Source: RGIG8782 sp017475895
GTDB taxonomy: Bacteria; Pseudomonadota; Alphaproteobacteria; Rickettsiales; UBA1997
Length of the DNA: 22,166 nt
Reading direction: 5' to 3'
Assembly (NCBI GenBank): GCA_947167315.1
Contig: CAMVHP010000009.1
Span: forward strand, 1-22,166
Position 1 is the first letter of the stretch. The number at the start of each line of letters is the position of its first letter. A program made the position numbers and the translations under genes. The notes below the pieces were generated by a model. The model searched no databases. It was not told the DNA's origin and was given only the letters and a program-made list of their open reading frames with translations. This document shows, in pieces, positions 1-5,766 of the stretch.

Positions 1-961
1 TTTTAAAACTTTTTACCATTTTTCTATGTTCAAAATAGTTTTCAGAAAAATTGTGTCCACCATTACCAGTGGCAACAAAAAACAGATATTTTGTTTCCGG
101 AGGATTTAAAACGGCTTTTATGGATTCCTCTCCCGGATTGCAAATCGGTTCCGGAGGTAATCCCTTTATTTTATAGGTATTGTAGGGTGAATCCTGTCTT
201 ATTAGTATATGTGTTTTTATATCCTTTTCTTTACTCACATCACCAAAGGCATAGCCGTAGATGGCTGTCGGGTCTGATTGTAGAGGCATATTAATTCGTA
301 ATCTATTTATAAAAACCGATGCCACAAGCCCCCTTTCCCTCTCTAGTCCGGTCTCCTTTTCCACCACCGAAGCCAAAATTAAAGCCTCCTTTCTGGTCTT
401 AAATGGTAGATTTTTTGCTCTGCCACTCCAATACTTATCCACGGTGGTAAACATACTTTTTGCCATTCTAACGATTAAATCTTCCCTCGTATCACCCCTT
501 TGAAACTTGTAGGTTTGTGGCAACAAACTACCCTCAGGAATATTGTATTTTGGCATTTCACCGGTCAAAAATTCATTATTCTCTATAATTTTTAATATAC
601 TGTGATTACTTAGCCCTTCGGCAAATGTTATGGTTCTGTAGAATACTCTGTTATTTATTATGTTATCTATTATTTCTCTGGTGGTCATATTTGCATCAAA
701 TTTATACTCTCCGTATTTAATATTTGACTTATTTTTGGTTTTGGCTTTAACCACCAGTTTAAACAATAGTTTATTGTTTATAATACCTTGTTTTTCTAGG
801 GTATTTGCCAACTGATTTAATCCAGAACCTTTACCAATTACTATAAAACTATCTTCGTGTATTTTTTTGTTTAGGAAATTGTTTAGATACATTTTTGACA
901 AAAAAATACTCATAACTATGAATACAACTGGAATTGTCAAAATTATTATAGTTCTTTTCAT
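1..961 (-). CDS. mltG: Endolytic murein transglycosylase MltG (C-terminus cut by window edge)
   Basis: Inner-membrane lytic transglycosylase that cleaves nascent peptidoglycan strands in the periplasm. The reading frame is open from the ATG at 961 to the left edge, giving 320 visible residues, so only a short C-terminal piece should be missing (the family is usually about 330-350 aa). An N-terminal membrane anchor spans about residues 4-21, followed by a LysM-like region at about 40-105. The YceG core contains ASVVEKET with the catalytic Glu at residue 201. Downstream come LQSDPTAIYG (227-236), the GLPPEPICNPG segment (267-277) and FVATGNGGHNFS (295-306), all typical of MltG. It is transcribed divergently from the IalB-like gene and has a promoter at 987-1014. 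No strong ribosome binding site is visible. Identification is firm from the motifs. Confidence 0.95.
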   Translation of the reverse strand, partial: MKRTIIILTIPVVFIVMSIFLSKMYLNNFLNKKIHEDSFIVIGKGSGLNQLANTLEKQGIINNKLLFKLVVKAKTKNKSNIKYGEYKFDANMTTREIIDNIINNRVFYRTITFAEGLSNHSILKIIENNEFLTGEMPKYNIPEGSLLPQTYKFQRGDTREDLIVRMAKSMFTTVDKYWSGRAKNLPFKTRKEALILASVVEKETGLERERGLVASVFINRLRINMPLQSDPTAIYGYAFGDVSKEKDIKTHILIRQDSPYNTYKIKGLPPEPICNPGEESIKAVLNPPETKYLFFVATGNGGHNFSENYFEHRKMVKSFK

Positions 962-986
962 AACATTTACAAAAATAATTATTAGT

Positions 987-1014
987 ATTGTATTGCGTAA
1001 ATTTTATTTTTCAA
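987..1014 (-). promoter_or_regulatory. Promoter for mltG
   Basis: On the minus strand, TTGAAA (1014-1009), a 16-bp spacer and TACAAT (992-987) lie 26 bp upstream of the mltG ATG. Confidence 0.6.
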
Positions 1015-1059
1015 TTGCTTTAATTTTTATCTCATGACATGTTTATATTAAAAAAATTC

Positions 1060-1088
1060 TTGAAAAATGATTTATTATAGATTATTCT
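1060..1088 (+). promoter_or_regulatory. Promoter for the IalB-like gene and gap
   Basis: TTGAAA (1060-1065), a 17-bp spacer and TATTCT (1083-1088) stand 26 bp before the ATG at 1115. This is the only promoter-like sequence before the two-gene unit. Confidence 0.5.
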
Positions 1089-1114
1089 AGCCCCAGCAAT
1101 ATAAAATATTAGAT

Positions 1115-1642
1115 ATGTTAAGAAAATTTTTGCTTCTATTAATTCTATTTGCCACCACAGCCAAAGCCGAAATAATAGAAAACAAAAAAATAATAAACAA
1201 AAGTTTTGACATATGGAACATATCCTGTGAAGACGATGAGATGCTCAACGATATAAGATGTAGATTATTCGTGGAAATAACAGAAAAAACAACCCTTTTT
1301 ATAAATCCATTATCAAACGACAACAAGATATTAATAGTATCGGCCGATGGTTACTATGATAGAAAATTCTATATAAAAATAGACAACAATAAACTGATTG
1401 AATCACAGGTTTTCAGCAATAACAAATATAACATGGTAAACTTTGCACAGGCTGACATCAATTCAATATATTCACAGCTGCAAAGAGGGCAACATTTTTA
1501 TATAAGATTCACCATTAGAGACAATTCGTCCGCAAATGGATTCAAAGAAATTACTGCAAAGTTCCCTCTGGCAGAATTTCAAAAATCGCTTATTTACTTT
1601 AATAAACAGGTAAATAAATATAATTTTACTAATAACAGTTAG
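1115..1642 (+). CDS. Secreted IalB-like (invasion-associated locus B family) protein
   Basis: A 175-aa exported protein. Residues 1-18 form a signal peptide (short basic start, Leu-rich core, cleavage probably after AKA). The mature part has the IalB layout: FDIWNISC with Trp34 and Cys38, a second Cys at 49 in the CRLFVEI strand, a central hydrophobic strand followed by an IKIDNN segment, an ADI..IYSQLQRGQ segment and a final FPLAEFQKSL. IalB proteins are small periplasmic or outer-membrane-associated proteins of alphaproteobacteria; Bartonella IalB is linked to erythrocyte invasion, but most members have no known role. The match is by motif spacing, not overall similarity, so the family is a reasoned guess. 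The stop codon overlaps the gap ribosome binding site, so the two are probably cotranscribed. Confidence 0.6.
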   Translation: MLRKFLLLLILFATTAKAEIIENKKIINKSFDIWNISCEDDEMLNDIRCRLFVEITEKTTLFINPLSNDNKILIVSADGYYDRKFYIKIDNNKLIESQVFSNNKYNMVNFAQADINSIYSQLQRGQHFYIRFTIRDNSSANGFKEITAKFPLAEFQKSLIYFNKQVNKYNFTNNS

Positions 1643-1649
1643 GAGTTTT

Positions 1650-2666
1650 ATGACTATAAAAGTTGCTATAAATGGCTTTGGAAGAATAGGAAGATGTGTT
1701 TTCAGAGCTTACTTTGAAAATATAGAAAAATACAAAGATATAGAAATAGTAGCTGTTAACGATCTATCGCCGGTTGAAACAAATGTTCACCTGTTAAAAT
1801 ATGATTCAGTTCACGGTCATTTTGGTGGAAAAGTTGAAATAAAGGACGGAGACATAGTAGTTAACGGAAAAAAAGTTAAAGTTTGTTGCGAAAGAGAAGT
1901 AACAAATCTACCATGGAAAAATTTAGGAATAGACGTAGTTTACGAATGTACTGGACTATTTACAACAGCAGAAACAGCCGGTAAACACCTAGAAGCTGGT
2001 GCTAAAAAAGTTATAATTTCCGCTCCGGCAAAGGGAGAAGGTGTTAAAACTGTTGTATTTGGCGTAAACAATGACGACCTAAAGGCAAGCGATACAATAA
2101 TTTCAAACGGTTCATGCACCACAAACTGTTTAGCTCCAATCGCTAAAATATTGGATAGAGAAATTGGAATTGTTAAAGGACACATGACAACAATTCATGC
2201 ATTCACAAACGACCAAAGAGTTGTTGATAGTTCTCATAAAGACCTAAGAAGAGCAAGAGCAGCTAGTCTTTCTATGATTCCAACAACAACCGGTGCAGCA
2301 AAAGCAGTTGCTTTAGTTTTACCACAATTAAAGGGTAAATTGGACGGAGTTTCAATAAGAGTTCCAACGCCAGATGTTTCTTTTGTTGACCTGTCATTTG
2401 AAGCAAAAAAAGATACAACTGTTGAAGAAATTAATTCTATAATCAAAAAAGCATCAGAAAAAGAACTAAAGGATGTTTTGGGTTACTCAACAGAGGAACT
2501 AGTATCCATAGACTTTACACATGATACAAGAAGTTCAATTTTTGACGAAACACAAACAAAAGTTTTGGGAGGAAATTTTGTAAGAATTGGTTCTTGGTAC
2601 GATAACGAATGGGGTTTTTCTAACAGAATGCTAGATATGACTCTATTGTGGAATTCTAAGAAATAA
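1650..2666 (+). CDS. gap: Glyceraldehyde-3-phosphate dehydrogenase, type I
   Basis: Catalyses phosphorylating oxidation of glyceraldehyde 3-phosphate to 1,3-bisphosphoglycerate in glycolysis, or the reverse in gluconeogenesis; cytosolic tetramer. At 338 aa it is the usual length. The N-terminal Rossmann motif is GFGRIGR (9-15). Asp38 at the end of the second strand favours NAD over NADP. The catalytic SCTTNCLAP carries Cys156, and His183 lies in TTIHAFTNDQ. The C-terminal NEWGFSNRM segment is present. The start is set by an AGGAG ribosome binding site that overlaps the stop of the upstream gene, so it is cotranscribed with it. A perfect hairpin follows at 2682-2710. No unusual residues were noticed. 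Confidence 0.97.
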   Translation: MTIKVAINGFGRIGRCVFRAYFENIEKYKDIEIVAVNDLSPVETNVHLLKYDSVHGHFGGKVEIKDGDIVVNGKKVKVCCEREVTNLPWKNLGIDVVYECTGLFTTAETAGKHLEAGAKKVIISAPAKGEGVKTVVFGVNNDDLKASDTIISNGSCTTNCLAPIAKILDREIGIVKGHMTTIHAFTNDQRVVDSSHKDLRRARAASLSMIPTTTGAAKAVALVLPQLKGKLDGVSIRVPTPDVSFVDLSFEAKKDTTVEEINSIIKKASEKELKDVLGYSTEELVSIDFTHDTRSSIFDETQTKVLGGNFVRIGSWYDNEWGFSNRMLDMTLLWNSKK

Positions 2667-2681
2667 TAGAACATAGATTAA

Positions 2682-2710
2682 TCAATATCTCGCACAACGC
2701 GAGATATTGA
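2682..2710 (+). terminator. Perfect hairpin after gap, weak as terminator
   Basis: A 12-bp perfect stem (TCAATATCTCGC at 2682-2693, complement at 2699-2710) with a 5-nt loop. No T-run follows; instead the ribosome binding site of the next gene begins within 10 nt. It may stabilise the gap transcript or attenuate read-through rather than stop transcription. Confidence 0.45.
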
Positions 2711-2728
2711 AGACTTGTGGGAGGCTTT

Positions 2729-3289
2729 ATGAAAAATATACTTATCGTTTCAGGACACACAGATTTAAATGACTCTTTTGCTAACAGAAAAATCATAGAA
2801 AAACTGCAAAAACTTATACCTCAGGCGGAATTTGATCTACTTGATAAACTCTATCCGGACTACAGAATTGATGTAAAAAAGGAGCAGAAAAAACTGATTA
2901 AAGCGGATGTAATTGTTTTACAGTTTCCAATATTTTGGTACTCCTGTCCGTCAATAATGCGTCGTTGGTTTGAGGATGTTTTAGTTTATGGTTTTTCACA
3001 TGGTTCGACTGGTAAAGCACTAGCAGGCAAAAAACTTTTAGCATCATTCACCACAGGTTCACCGGCAGAACTATATCAACATGGCGCTCTGCAAAACTAC
3101 ACCATAGACGAATTTTTACCGCCATTTAAACAACTGGCAAATCTTTGTTCTATGGAATGGGTGGATAACTATATCTGGACGGACGGTGTTTCCTATTCCG
3201 TTAGAAATGATGAAAATAAAATTAAAGAAATGGAAGAAAAAGTCGCTAAACATGTTGATAAACTTGTTGATTTATTAAATAGTTTATAA
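2729..3289 (+). CDS. NAD(P)H dehydrogenase (quinone)-type flavodoxin-fold protein
   Basis: A 186-aa cytosolic flavoprotein of the Flavodoxin_2 family (MdaB/KefF/NQO-like), expected to bind FMN or FAD and carry out two-electron reduction of quinones. The first strand and phosphate loop are ILIVSGHTDLNDSFANR (3-19). The ADVIVLQFPIFWYSCPSIMRRWFEDV segment near residues 60-85 is the family's signature, and LASFTTGSP near 104 is the second flavin-contact loop. A GTG at 2717 is also in frame, but GGGAGG at 2719-2724 sits correctly for the ATG at 2729, so the ATG is used. It follows gap across a hairpin and may be read through from it; no separate promoter was found. The exact substrate cannot be told from the sequence. 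Confidence 0.85.
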   Translation: MKNILIVSGHTDLNDSFANRKIIEKLQKLIPQAEFDLLDKLYPDYRIDVKKEQKKLIKADVIVLQFPIFWYSCPSIMRRWFEDVLVYGFSHGSTGKALAGKKLLASFTTGSPAELYQHGALQNYTIDEFLPPFKQLANLCSMEWVDNYIWTDGVSYSVRNDENKIKEMEEKVAKHVDKLVDLLNSL

Positions 3290-3303
3290 TAATTAAAATT
3301 TTC

Positions 3304-3331
3304 TTGCTATTAAAATAATTTTTATTACAAT
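3304..3331 (+). promoter_or_regulatory. Promoter for tRNA-Leu
   Basis: TTGCTA (3304-3309), a 16-bp spacer and TACAAT (3326-3331) end 8 bp before the tRNA 5' end. Confidence 0.5.
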
Positions 3332-3339
3332 AGACATGT

Positions 3340-3426
3340 GCCCCAATGGCGGAACTGGTAGACGCGTTAGTTTCAGGTGCTAATGGTCGCAAGACTGTGG
3401 AGGTTCAAATCCTCTTTGGGGTACCA
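3340..3426 (+). tRNA. tRNA-Leu (anticodon CAG)
   Basis: An 87-nt class II tRNA. The acceptor GCCCCAA pairs with TTGGGGT (G-U at the first pair), followed by discriminator A and an encoded CCA. The D arm is GCGGAACTGGTAGACGC. The anticodon stem TTAGT/GCTAA encloses TTCAGGT with CAG in the anticodon position, which reads CUG. The long variable arm GGTC-GCAA-GACT is typical of tRNA-Leu, and the T arm is GGAGG-TTCAAAT-CCTCT. A terminator follows about 50 nt downstream. Confidence 0.95.
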
Positions 3427-3473
3427 AAGTTCATAATTTATCAAATCATTGAAGTGTTATTATTATATACGTC

Positions 3474-3497
3474 GAACCCGTTTCGATATGGGTTTTT
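3474..3497 (+). terminator. Intrinsic terminator after tRNA-Leu
   Basis: AACCC (3475-3479) pairs with GGGTT (3490-3494) and a T-rich tail follows. The short stem is extended by weak pairs. It closes the tRNA transcript before the accessory block. Confidence 0.5.
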
Positions 3498-3521
3498 ATA
3501 ATATTGTTTAAAAAAATTAAG

Positions 3522-3540
3522 GATTTTTATACACTGAAAA
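3522..3540. repeat. 19-bp direct repeat, copy 1
   Basis: GATTTTTATACACTGAAAA occurs here and again at 5623-5641, preceding the first and third hairpin cassettes on the plus strand. It marks an equivalent boundary of the repeated unit. On the minus strand it contains a TATAAA-like sequence, so it could also be promoter-like. Confidence 0.6.
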
Positions 3541-3577
3541 TGGCAGTTTAATCCTGATGTTTTTTCTTTATGTTTTC

Positions 3578-3606
3578 TTGATTTTATTTTAATTAAACGT
3601 TATTAT
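3578..3606 (+). promoter_or_regulatory. Promoter for candidate ncRNA
   Basis: TTGATT (3578-3583), a 17-bp spacer and TATTAT (3601-3606), placed so that transcription would begin at or just before the first base of the closing helix of the folded element at 3611. Confidence 0.4.
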
Positions 3607-3610
3607 ACAA

Positions 3611-3727
3611 ATGTATAAGGTTGGAAGAGGAGCTGGTTATTTATACAACCTAATTCAATTTCTATTGAAGTGTCTATCTTCCTAGTAATTATTGAGTAGT
3701 CAATCGTCCTTTAATAGCCTTATACAT
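3611..3727 (+). ncRNA. Candidate multibranched structured RNA
   Basis: No coding potential is seen in this 117-nt stretch, but it folds into nested helices by eye. A 10-bp perfect closing stem joins ATGTATAAGG (3611-3620) with CCTTATACAT (3718-3727). Inside it GGAAGA (3623-3628) pairs with TCTTCC (3677-3682). That helix encloses a GGTT/AACC hairpin (3635-3638 with 3647-3650) and a TTCAAT-TTCT-ATTGAA hairpin (3654-3669). A further ATTGA-GTAG-TCAAT hairpin lies at 3691-3704. A promoter-like sequence stands directly upstream. No T-run follows the closing stem; the nearest plus-strand terminator is at 3775-3832, so the RNA may extend to there. It does not resemble SRP RNA, tmRNA or 6S RNA by motif. 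The structure is seen; its being an RNA gene is inferred. Confidence 0.45.
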
Positions 3728-3740
3728 CTAGAAAAATCTC

Positions 3741-3768
3741 TTTACTTTTAAAAATAAAAGTATACAAT
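3741..3768 (+). promoter_or_regulatory. Plus-strand promoter for hairpin element, cassette 1
   Basis: TTTACT (3741-3746), 16 bp, TACAAT (3763-3768), directly before the hairpin at 3775. It occupies the same position as the stronger promoter at 4711-4739. Confidence 0.45.
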
Positions 3769-3774
3769 AAAGCT

Positions 3775-3832
3775 GACTAGTTAGTCCCCCCGTCTTGTTG
3801 AGGCGGTTGATATTGACTAACTAGTCTTTTTT
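3775..3832 (+). ncRNA. Hairpin RNA or terminator at the 3' end of cassette 1
   Basis: A 12-bp perfect outer stem (GACTAGTTAGTC at 3775-3786 with GACTAACTAGTC at 3815-3826) encloses a second hairpin, CCGTCT/AGGCGG with a TGTTG loop (3790-3806), and an 8-nt linker. Six T follow on the plus strand. It could be a roughly 58-nt RNA from the adjacent promoter, or simply a plus-strand terminator. The stop codon of the opposing gene (3823-3821) lies inside the right arm, so any such RNA is antisense to that gene's 3' end. Confidence 0.45.
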
Positions 3833-4483
3833 ATTATCATCTCTTATTAAATAAAAATCTTTTTTGGTATTAATTCCTTTCTGTTTATTTCTTATTTTCA
3901 CTAGTACATCGTTTACAACACCTTTATAATCAACCTTACTTCTAATTACATTAAAAGGTAAGTCTGTATCCTTTCTTTTTTTATAAAGTTCTTCTGGCTT
4001 TTCAACCCGTCCCTTGTCTATAATATCTTTTATTTTAAATATATAGTGCGGATTTCCTTTTGTTATTGTCTCATCAATTCCTCTTTTAAAAAAGTTTATA
4101 TCCCCTATTCCTTGTTTATCAATACTCGTCCCCTGCAATTTATCTCTATAATATTCTCTTGCCTTTCTTGATAAATCCTTATAGTCCTTAAACTTTCTTC
4201 TTCCATCTATTTTTACAGGTCTAATGGTTCTGTGTCCCTTTATACCGCTTCCTGGACCTCCATTTTCTTTTCTATCATGTATTAAATTAAAAACTTTTTC
4301 TTTAATAGCACGATTGTTCCTTATACTTTCTATTTTGTTTAAAAGTCTGTCTTTTGTAATATCGACATTTTTATCTTCATTGACATCAATGCCAACTTTA
4401 TTAGCAACCAAACTTAAAAGATTGAATATATCTTCCATTTTTACGTTGCTTTCTTCTTCATTTATTTGTTGTTTTCTAAGCAT
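3821..4483 (-). CDS. Phage-type GGPGSG / LPD3-like domain protein, cassette 1
   Basis: A 220-aa cytosolic, Lys-rich protein of unknown function. The N-terminal third is helical and acidic-basic (EDIFNLLSLVANKVGID). A GGPGSGIKGH motif at about residue 76 resembles the linker found next to MuF-type and polyvalent phage proteins. A KFKDYKDLSRKAREYY helix follows. The C-terminal half (INFFKRGIDET, KGNPHYIFKIKDIID, a central variable strand, DVLVKI and a final DFYLIRDD) has the order of LPD3 or BECR-nuclease-like domains of phage polyvalent proteins. That assignment rests on pattern memory only, and no catalytic residues can be assigned. A close paralogue lies at 4797-5441. Its leader carries a terminator between promoter and start (4506-4535). 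The ATG at 4483 lacks a clear ribosome binding site. Confidence 0.7.
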   Translation of the reverse strand: MLRKQQINEEESNVKMEDIFNLLSLVANKVGIDVNEDKNVDITKDRLLNKIESIRNNRAIKEKVFNLIHDRKENGGPGSGIKGHRTIRPVKIDGRRKFKDYKDLSRKAREYYRDKLQGTSIDKQGIGDINFFKRGIDETITKGNPHYIFKIKDIIDKGRVEKPEELYKKRKDTDLPFNVIRSKVDYKGVVNDVLVKIRNKQKGINTKKDFYLIRDDNKKD

Positions 4484-4505
4484 ATTAGTTTACTATTTTT
4501 ATTAA

Positions 4506-4535
4506 TAAAAAAGCCTTTATATTTCTATAAAGGCT
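4506..4535 (-). terminator. Intrinsic terminator in the leader of cassette 1
   Basis: On the minus strand AGCCTTTATA and its complement (4535-4526, 4521-4512) form a 10-bp stem with a GAAA loop, then a T-run. It lies about 25 bp upstream of the start codon at 4483 and downstream of the promoter at 4585-4611, so it would block or attenuate expression of the gene. The same element is kept in cassette 2. Confidence 0.7.
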
Positions 4536-4536
4536 A

Positions 4537-4561
4537 TTAAATCGAGTTTTACCTCGTTTAA
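4537..4561 (-). ncRNA. Leader hairpin of cassette 1
   Basis: TTAAA-CGAG pairs with CTCG-A-TTTAA around a GTAAAA loop, with one bulged base, immediately upstream of the leader terminator. Cassette 2 has the same hairpin with loop GTAACA. With the terminator it would form a short leader RNA. Confidence 0.45.
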
Positions 4562-4584
4562 TTCTGTTTCTTATTTGTTTAAAG

Positions 4585-4611
4585 ATTGTATGTTAAATGT
4601 TATCGGTTCAA
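4585..4611 (-). promoter_or_regulatory. Promoter of cassette 1 gene
   Basis: On the minus strand TTGAAC (4611-4606), a 15-bp spacer and TACAAT (4590-4585). The surrounding 30 bp (4581-4610) recurs almost unchanged in cassette 2. Confidence 0.5.
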
Positions 4612-4710
4612 TGTCGTTAATAAAATGTAGTTTATTACTACTTTGATCCGGATGTTTTTAATCGTGTTTATAACAAATCAATTGTTTTAAATCTCTTTAT
4701 TTAAAAAATC

Positions 4711-4739
4711 TTGACTTTTAATAAAGTTTATTTTATAAT
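4711..4739 (+). promoter_or_regulatory. Plus-strand promoter for hairpin element, cassette 2
   Basis: TTGACT (4711-4716), a 17-bp spacer and a consensus TATAAT (4734-4739) end 6 bp before the hairpin at 4746. There is no plus-strand gene to serve; downstream is the 3' end of the opposing gene. Confidence 0.6.
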
Positions 4740-4745
4740 ACATGT

Positions 4746-4798
4746 GATACCTACTAGGTCTTCCTGTTTTGAAGTTTCAAATCTAGTAGGTATCTTTT
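4746..4798 (+). ncRNA. Hairpin RNA or terminator at the 3' end of cassette 2
   Basis: A perfect 12-bp outer stem (GATACCTACTAG at 4746-4757, complement at 4783-4794) contains an inner CTTC/GAAG hairpin (4760-4774) and an 8-nt TTTCAAAT linker, then four T. The plan matches cassette 1 although the outer-stem sequence differs. The T-run overlaps the stop codon of the opposing gene. With the near-consensus promoter just upstream, a roughly 53-nt RNA is plausible. Confidence 0.5.
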
Positions 4799-5441
4799 AT
4801 TTATCATCATCTTTTATTAAGTAAAAATCTTTTTCTCCATCTTTTTTACTTCTTACTTTTACTGCTACATCTTTTATCATATCTTTATAAATAACTTTAT
4901 TGTTAATTATATTAAAAGGTAGGTCGGTATCCTTCCTTTTCTTGTAAAGTGCCTCAGGTTCTCCAACCTGTCCACTATCTATAATTTTTGGTAGTTGAAA
5001 TATATAGTGTGGATTTCCCTTACTTATCGTTTCTTCTATTCCTCTTCTCAGAAAATCTATTCTTCCTATTTTATCTTTATCAATACTTTTACCTTGAATA
5101 TTCTTTTTATAATATTCTCTTGCTTTTCTTGATAAATCTTTATAATCTTTAAACTTTCTTCTTCCATCTATTTTAATGGGTCTAAGGGTTTTGTGTCCTT
5201 TTATACCACTTCCTGGACCACCATTCTTTTTTATACCATGTATTAAATCAAAAACTCTTTGTTTAATTACACTATTGTTTTTTATACTTTCTATTATATT
5301 AAAAAGTCTGTCTTTTGTAATATCGACATTTTTTTCTTTATTAAAATCAATGCCGACTTTATCAGCAACTAAACCTAAAAGATAAAGTATATCTTCTATT
5401 TTTATATTGTTTTCTTCTTCATTTATTTTCTTTTCAAACAT
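4797..5441 (-). CDS. Phage-type GGPGSG / LPD3-like domain protein, cassette 2
   Basis: A 214-aa paralogue of the protein at 3821-4483. They share most residues from the N-terminal INEEE..N segment through GGPGSGIKGH to KFKDYKDLSRKAREYY, and then KKRKDTDLPFN, before ending in KDFYLIKDD. Differences concentrate in the C-terminal half around the RGI.ET and V.YK segments, as expected if that half carries specificity. Lys- and Asp-rich, with no signal peptide or membrane segment. An AGGAAA ribosome binding site lies about 10 nt before the ATG at 5441. The leader holds a promoter (5553-5579), a hairpin and a terminator (5469-5498). Function is unknown; a nuclease- or toxin-like role is only a suggestion from the domain pattern. 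Confidence 0.7.
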   Translation of the reverse strand: MFEKKINEEENNIKIEDILYLLGLVADKVGIDFNKEKNVDITKDRLFNIIESIKNNSVIKQRVFDLIHGIKKNGGPGSGIKGHKTLRPIKIDGRRKFKDYKDLSRKAREYYKKNIQGKSIDKDKIGRIDFLRRGIEETISKGNPHYIFQLPKIIDSGQVGEPEALYKKRKDTDLPFNIINNKVIYKDMIKDVAVKVRSKKDGEKDFYLIKDDDK

Positions 5442-5468
5442 ATATATTATTTTCCTTATGTTATTAAT

Positions 5469-5498
5469 AAAAAAAGCCTTTATATTTCTATAAAGGCT
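5469..5498 (-). terminator. Intrinsic terminator in the leader of cassette 2
   Basis: Same 10-bp stem, GAAA loop and T-run as at 4506-4535 (arms 5498-5489 and 5484-5475 on the minus strand), about 30 bp upstream of the start codon at 5441. Confidence 0.7.
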
Positions 5499-5499
5499 A

Positions 5500-5524
5500 T
5501 TAAATCGAGTGTTACCTCGTTTAA
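5500..5524 (-). ncRNA. Leader hairpin of cassette 2
   Basis: TTAAA-CGAG/CTCG-TTTAA stem with a GTAACA loop, preceding the leader terminator as in cassette 1. Just before it on the minus strand AAAATCAG occurs twice in a row, which cassette 1 lacks. Confidence 0.45.
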
Positions 5525-5552
5525 TTCTGATTTTCTGATTTTATATCTAAAG

Positions 5553-5589
5553 ATTGTATGTTAAATGTTATCGGTTCACTTTGATCCGA
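5553..5589 (-). promoter_or_regulatory. Promoter with overlapping dyad, cassette 2
   Basis: On the minus strand GTGAAC (5579-5574), a 15-bp spacer and TACAAT (5558-5553). A dyad, TCGGTTCA-CTT-TGATCCGA (5571-5589), with one mismatch per arm, covers the -35 region and could be an operator. In cassette 1 the same dyad is split by 30 extra bases (4611-4640). Confidence 0.45.
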
Positions 5590-5622
5590 ATATTTATTTC
5601 TTTATTTATCAATAGTTTTAAA

Positions 5623-5641
5623 GATTTTTATACACTGAAAA
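5623..5641. repeat. 19-bp direct repeat, copy 2
   Basis: Identical to 3522-3540. Here it lies about 40 bp before the decayed promoter of the third hairpin. Confidence 0.6.
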
Positions 5642-5679
5642 GTAATAGTTTTTTATTGTAATATTTATTTAAAAAAATA

Positions 5680-5765
5680 TTGACTTTTATAAAATATTTT
5701 TTACGGCTACGTCAGCTAGTTGCCTCCCTCGCCTTGCTGAGGTGGTGCATACAAAGCAGCTAGCC
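5680..5765 (+). ncRNA. Third, decaying hairpin cassette
   Basis: TTGACT (5680-5685) is kept, but the -10 position reads TACGGC, so the promoter looks lost. The outer stem GCTAGTTGC (5715-5723) with GCAGCTAGC (5756-5764) has one G-T pair. The inner TCGCCT-TGCTG-AGGTGG hairpin (5729-5745) keeps pairing through wobbles relative to cassette 1. No T-run follows. Confidence 0.4.
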
Positions 5766-5766
5766 A

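Noticed and set aside
91..503. Two plus-strand ORFs of 67 and 80 codons
   Set aside because: They are antisense shadows of mltG, whose minus-strand frame is open and carries all family motifs.
2717..2728. GTG start for the quinone reductase
   Set aside because: GGGAGG overlaps it and is correctly spaced for the ATG at 2729.
3775..5765. Integron attC-like recombination sites at gene 3' ends
   Set aside because: The position and palindromic form fit, but the conserved RYYYAAC/GTTRRRY core sites are absent, no integrase is seen, and the genes have their own promoters.
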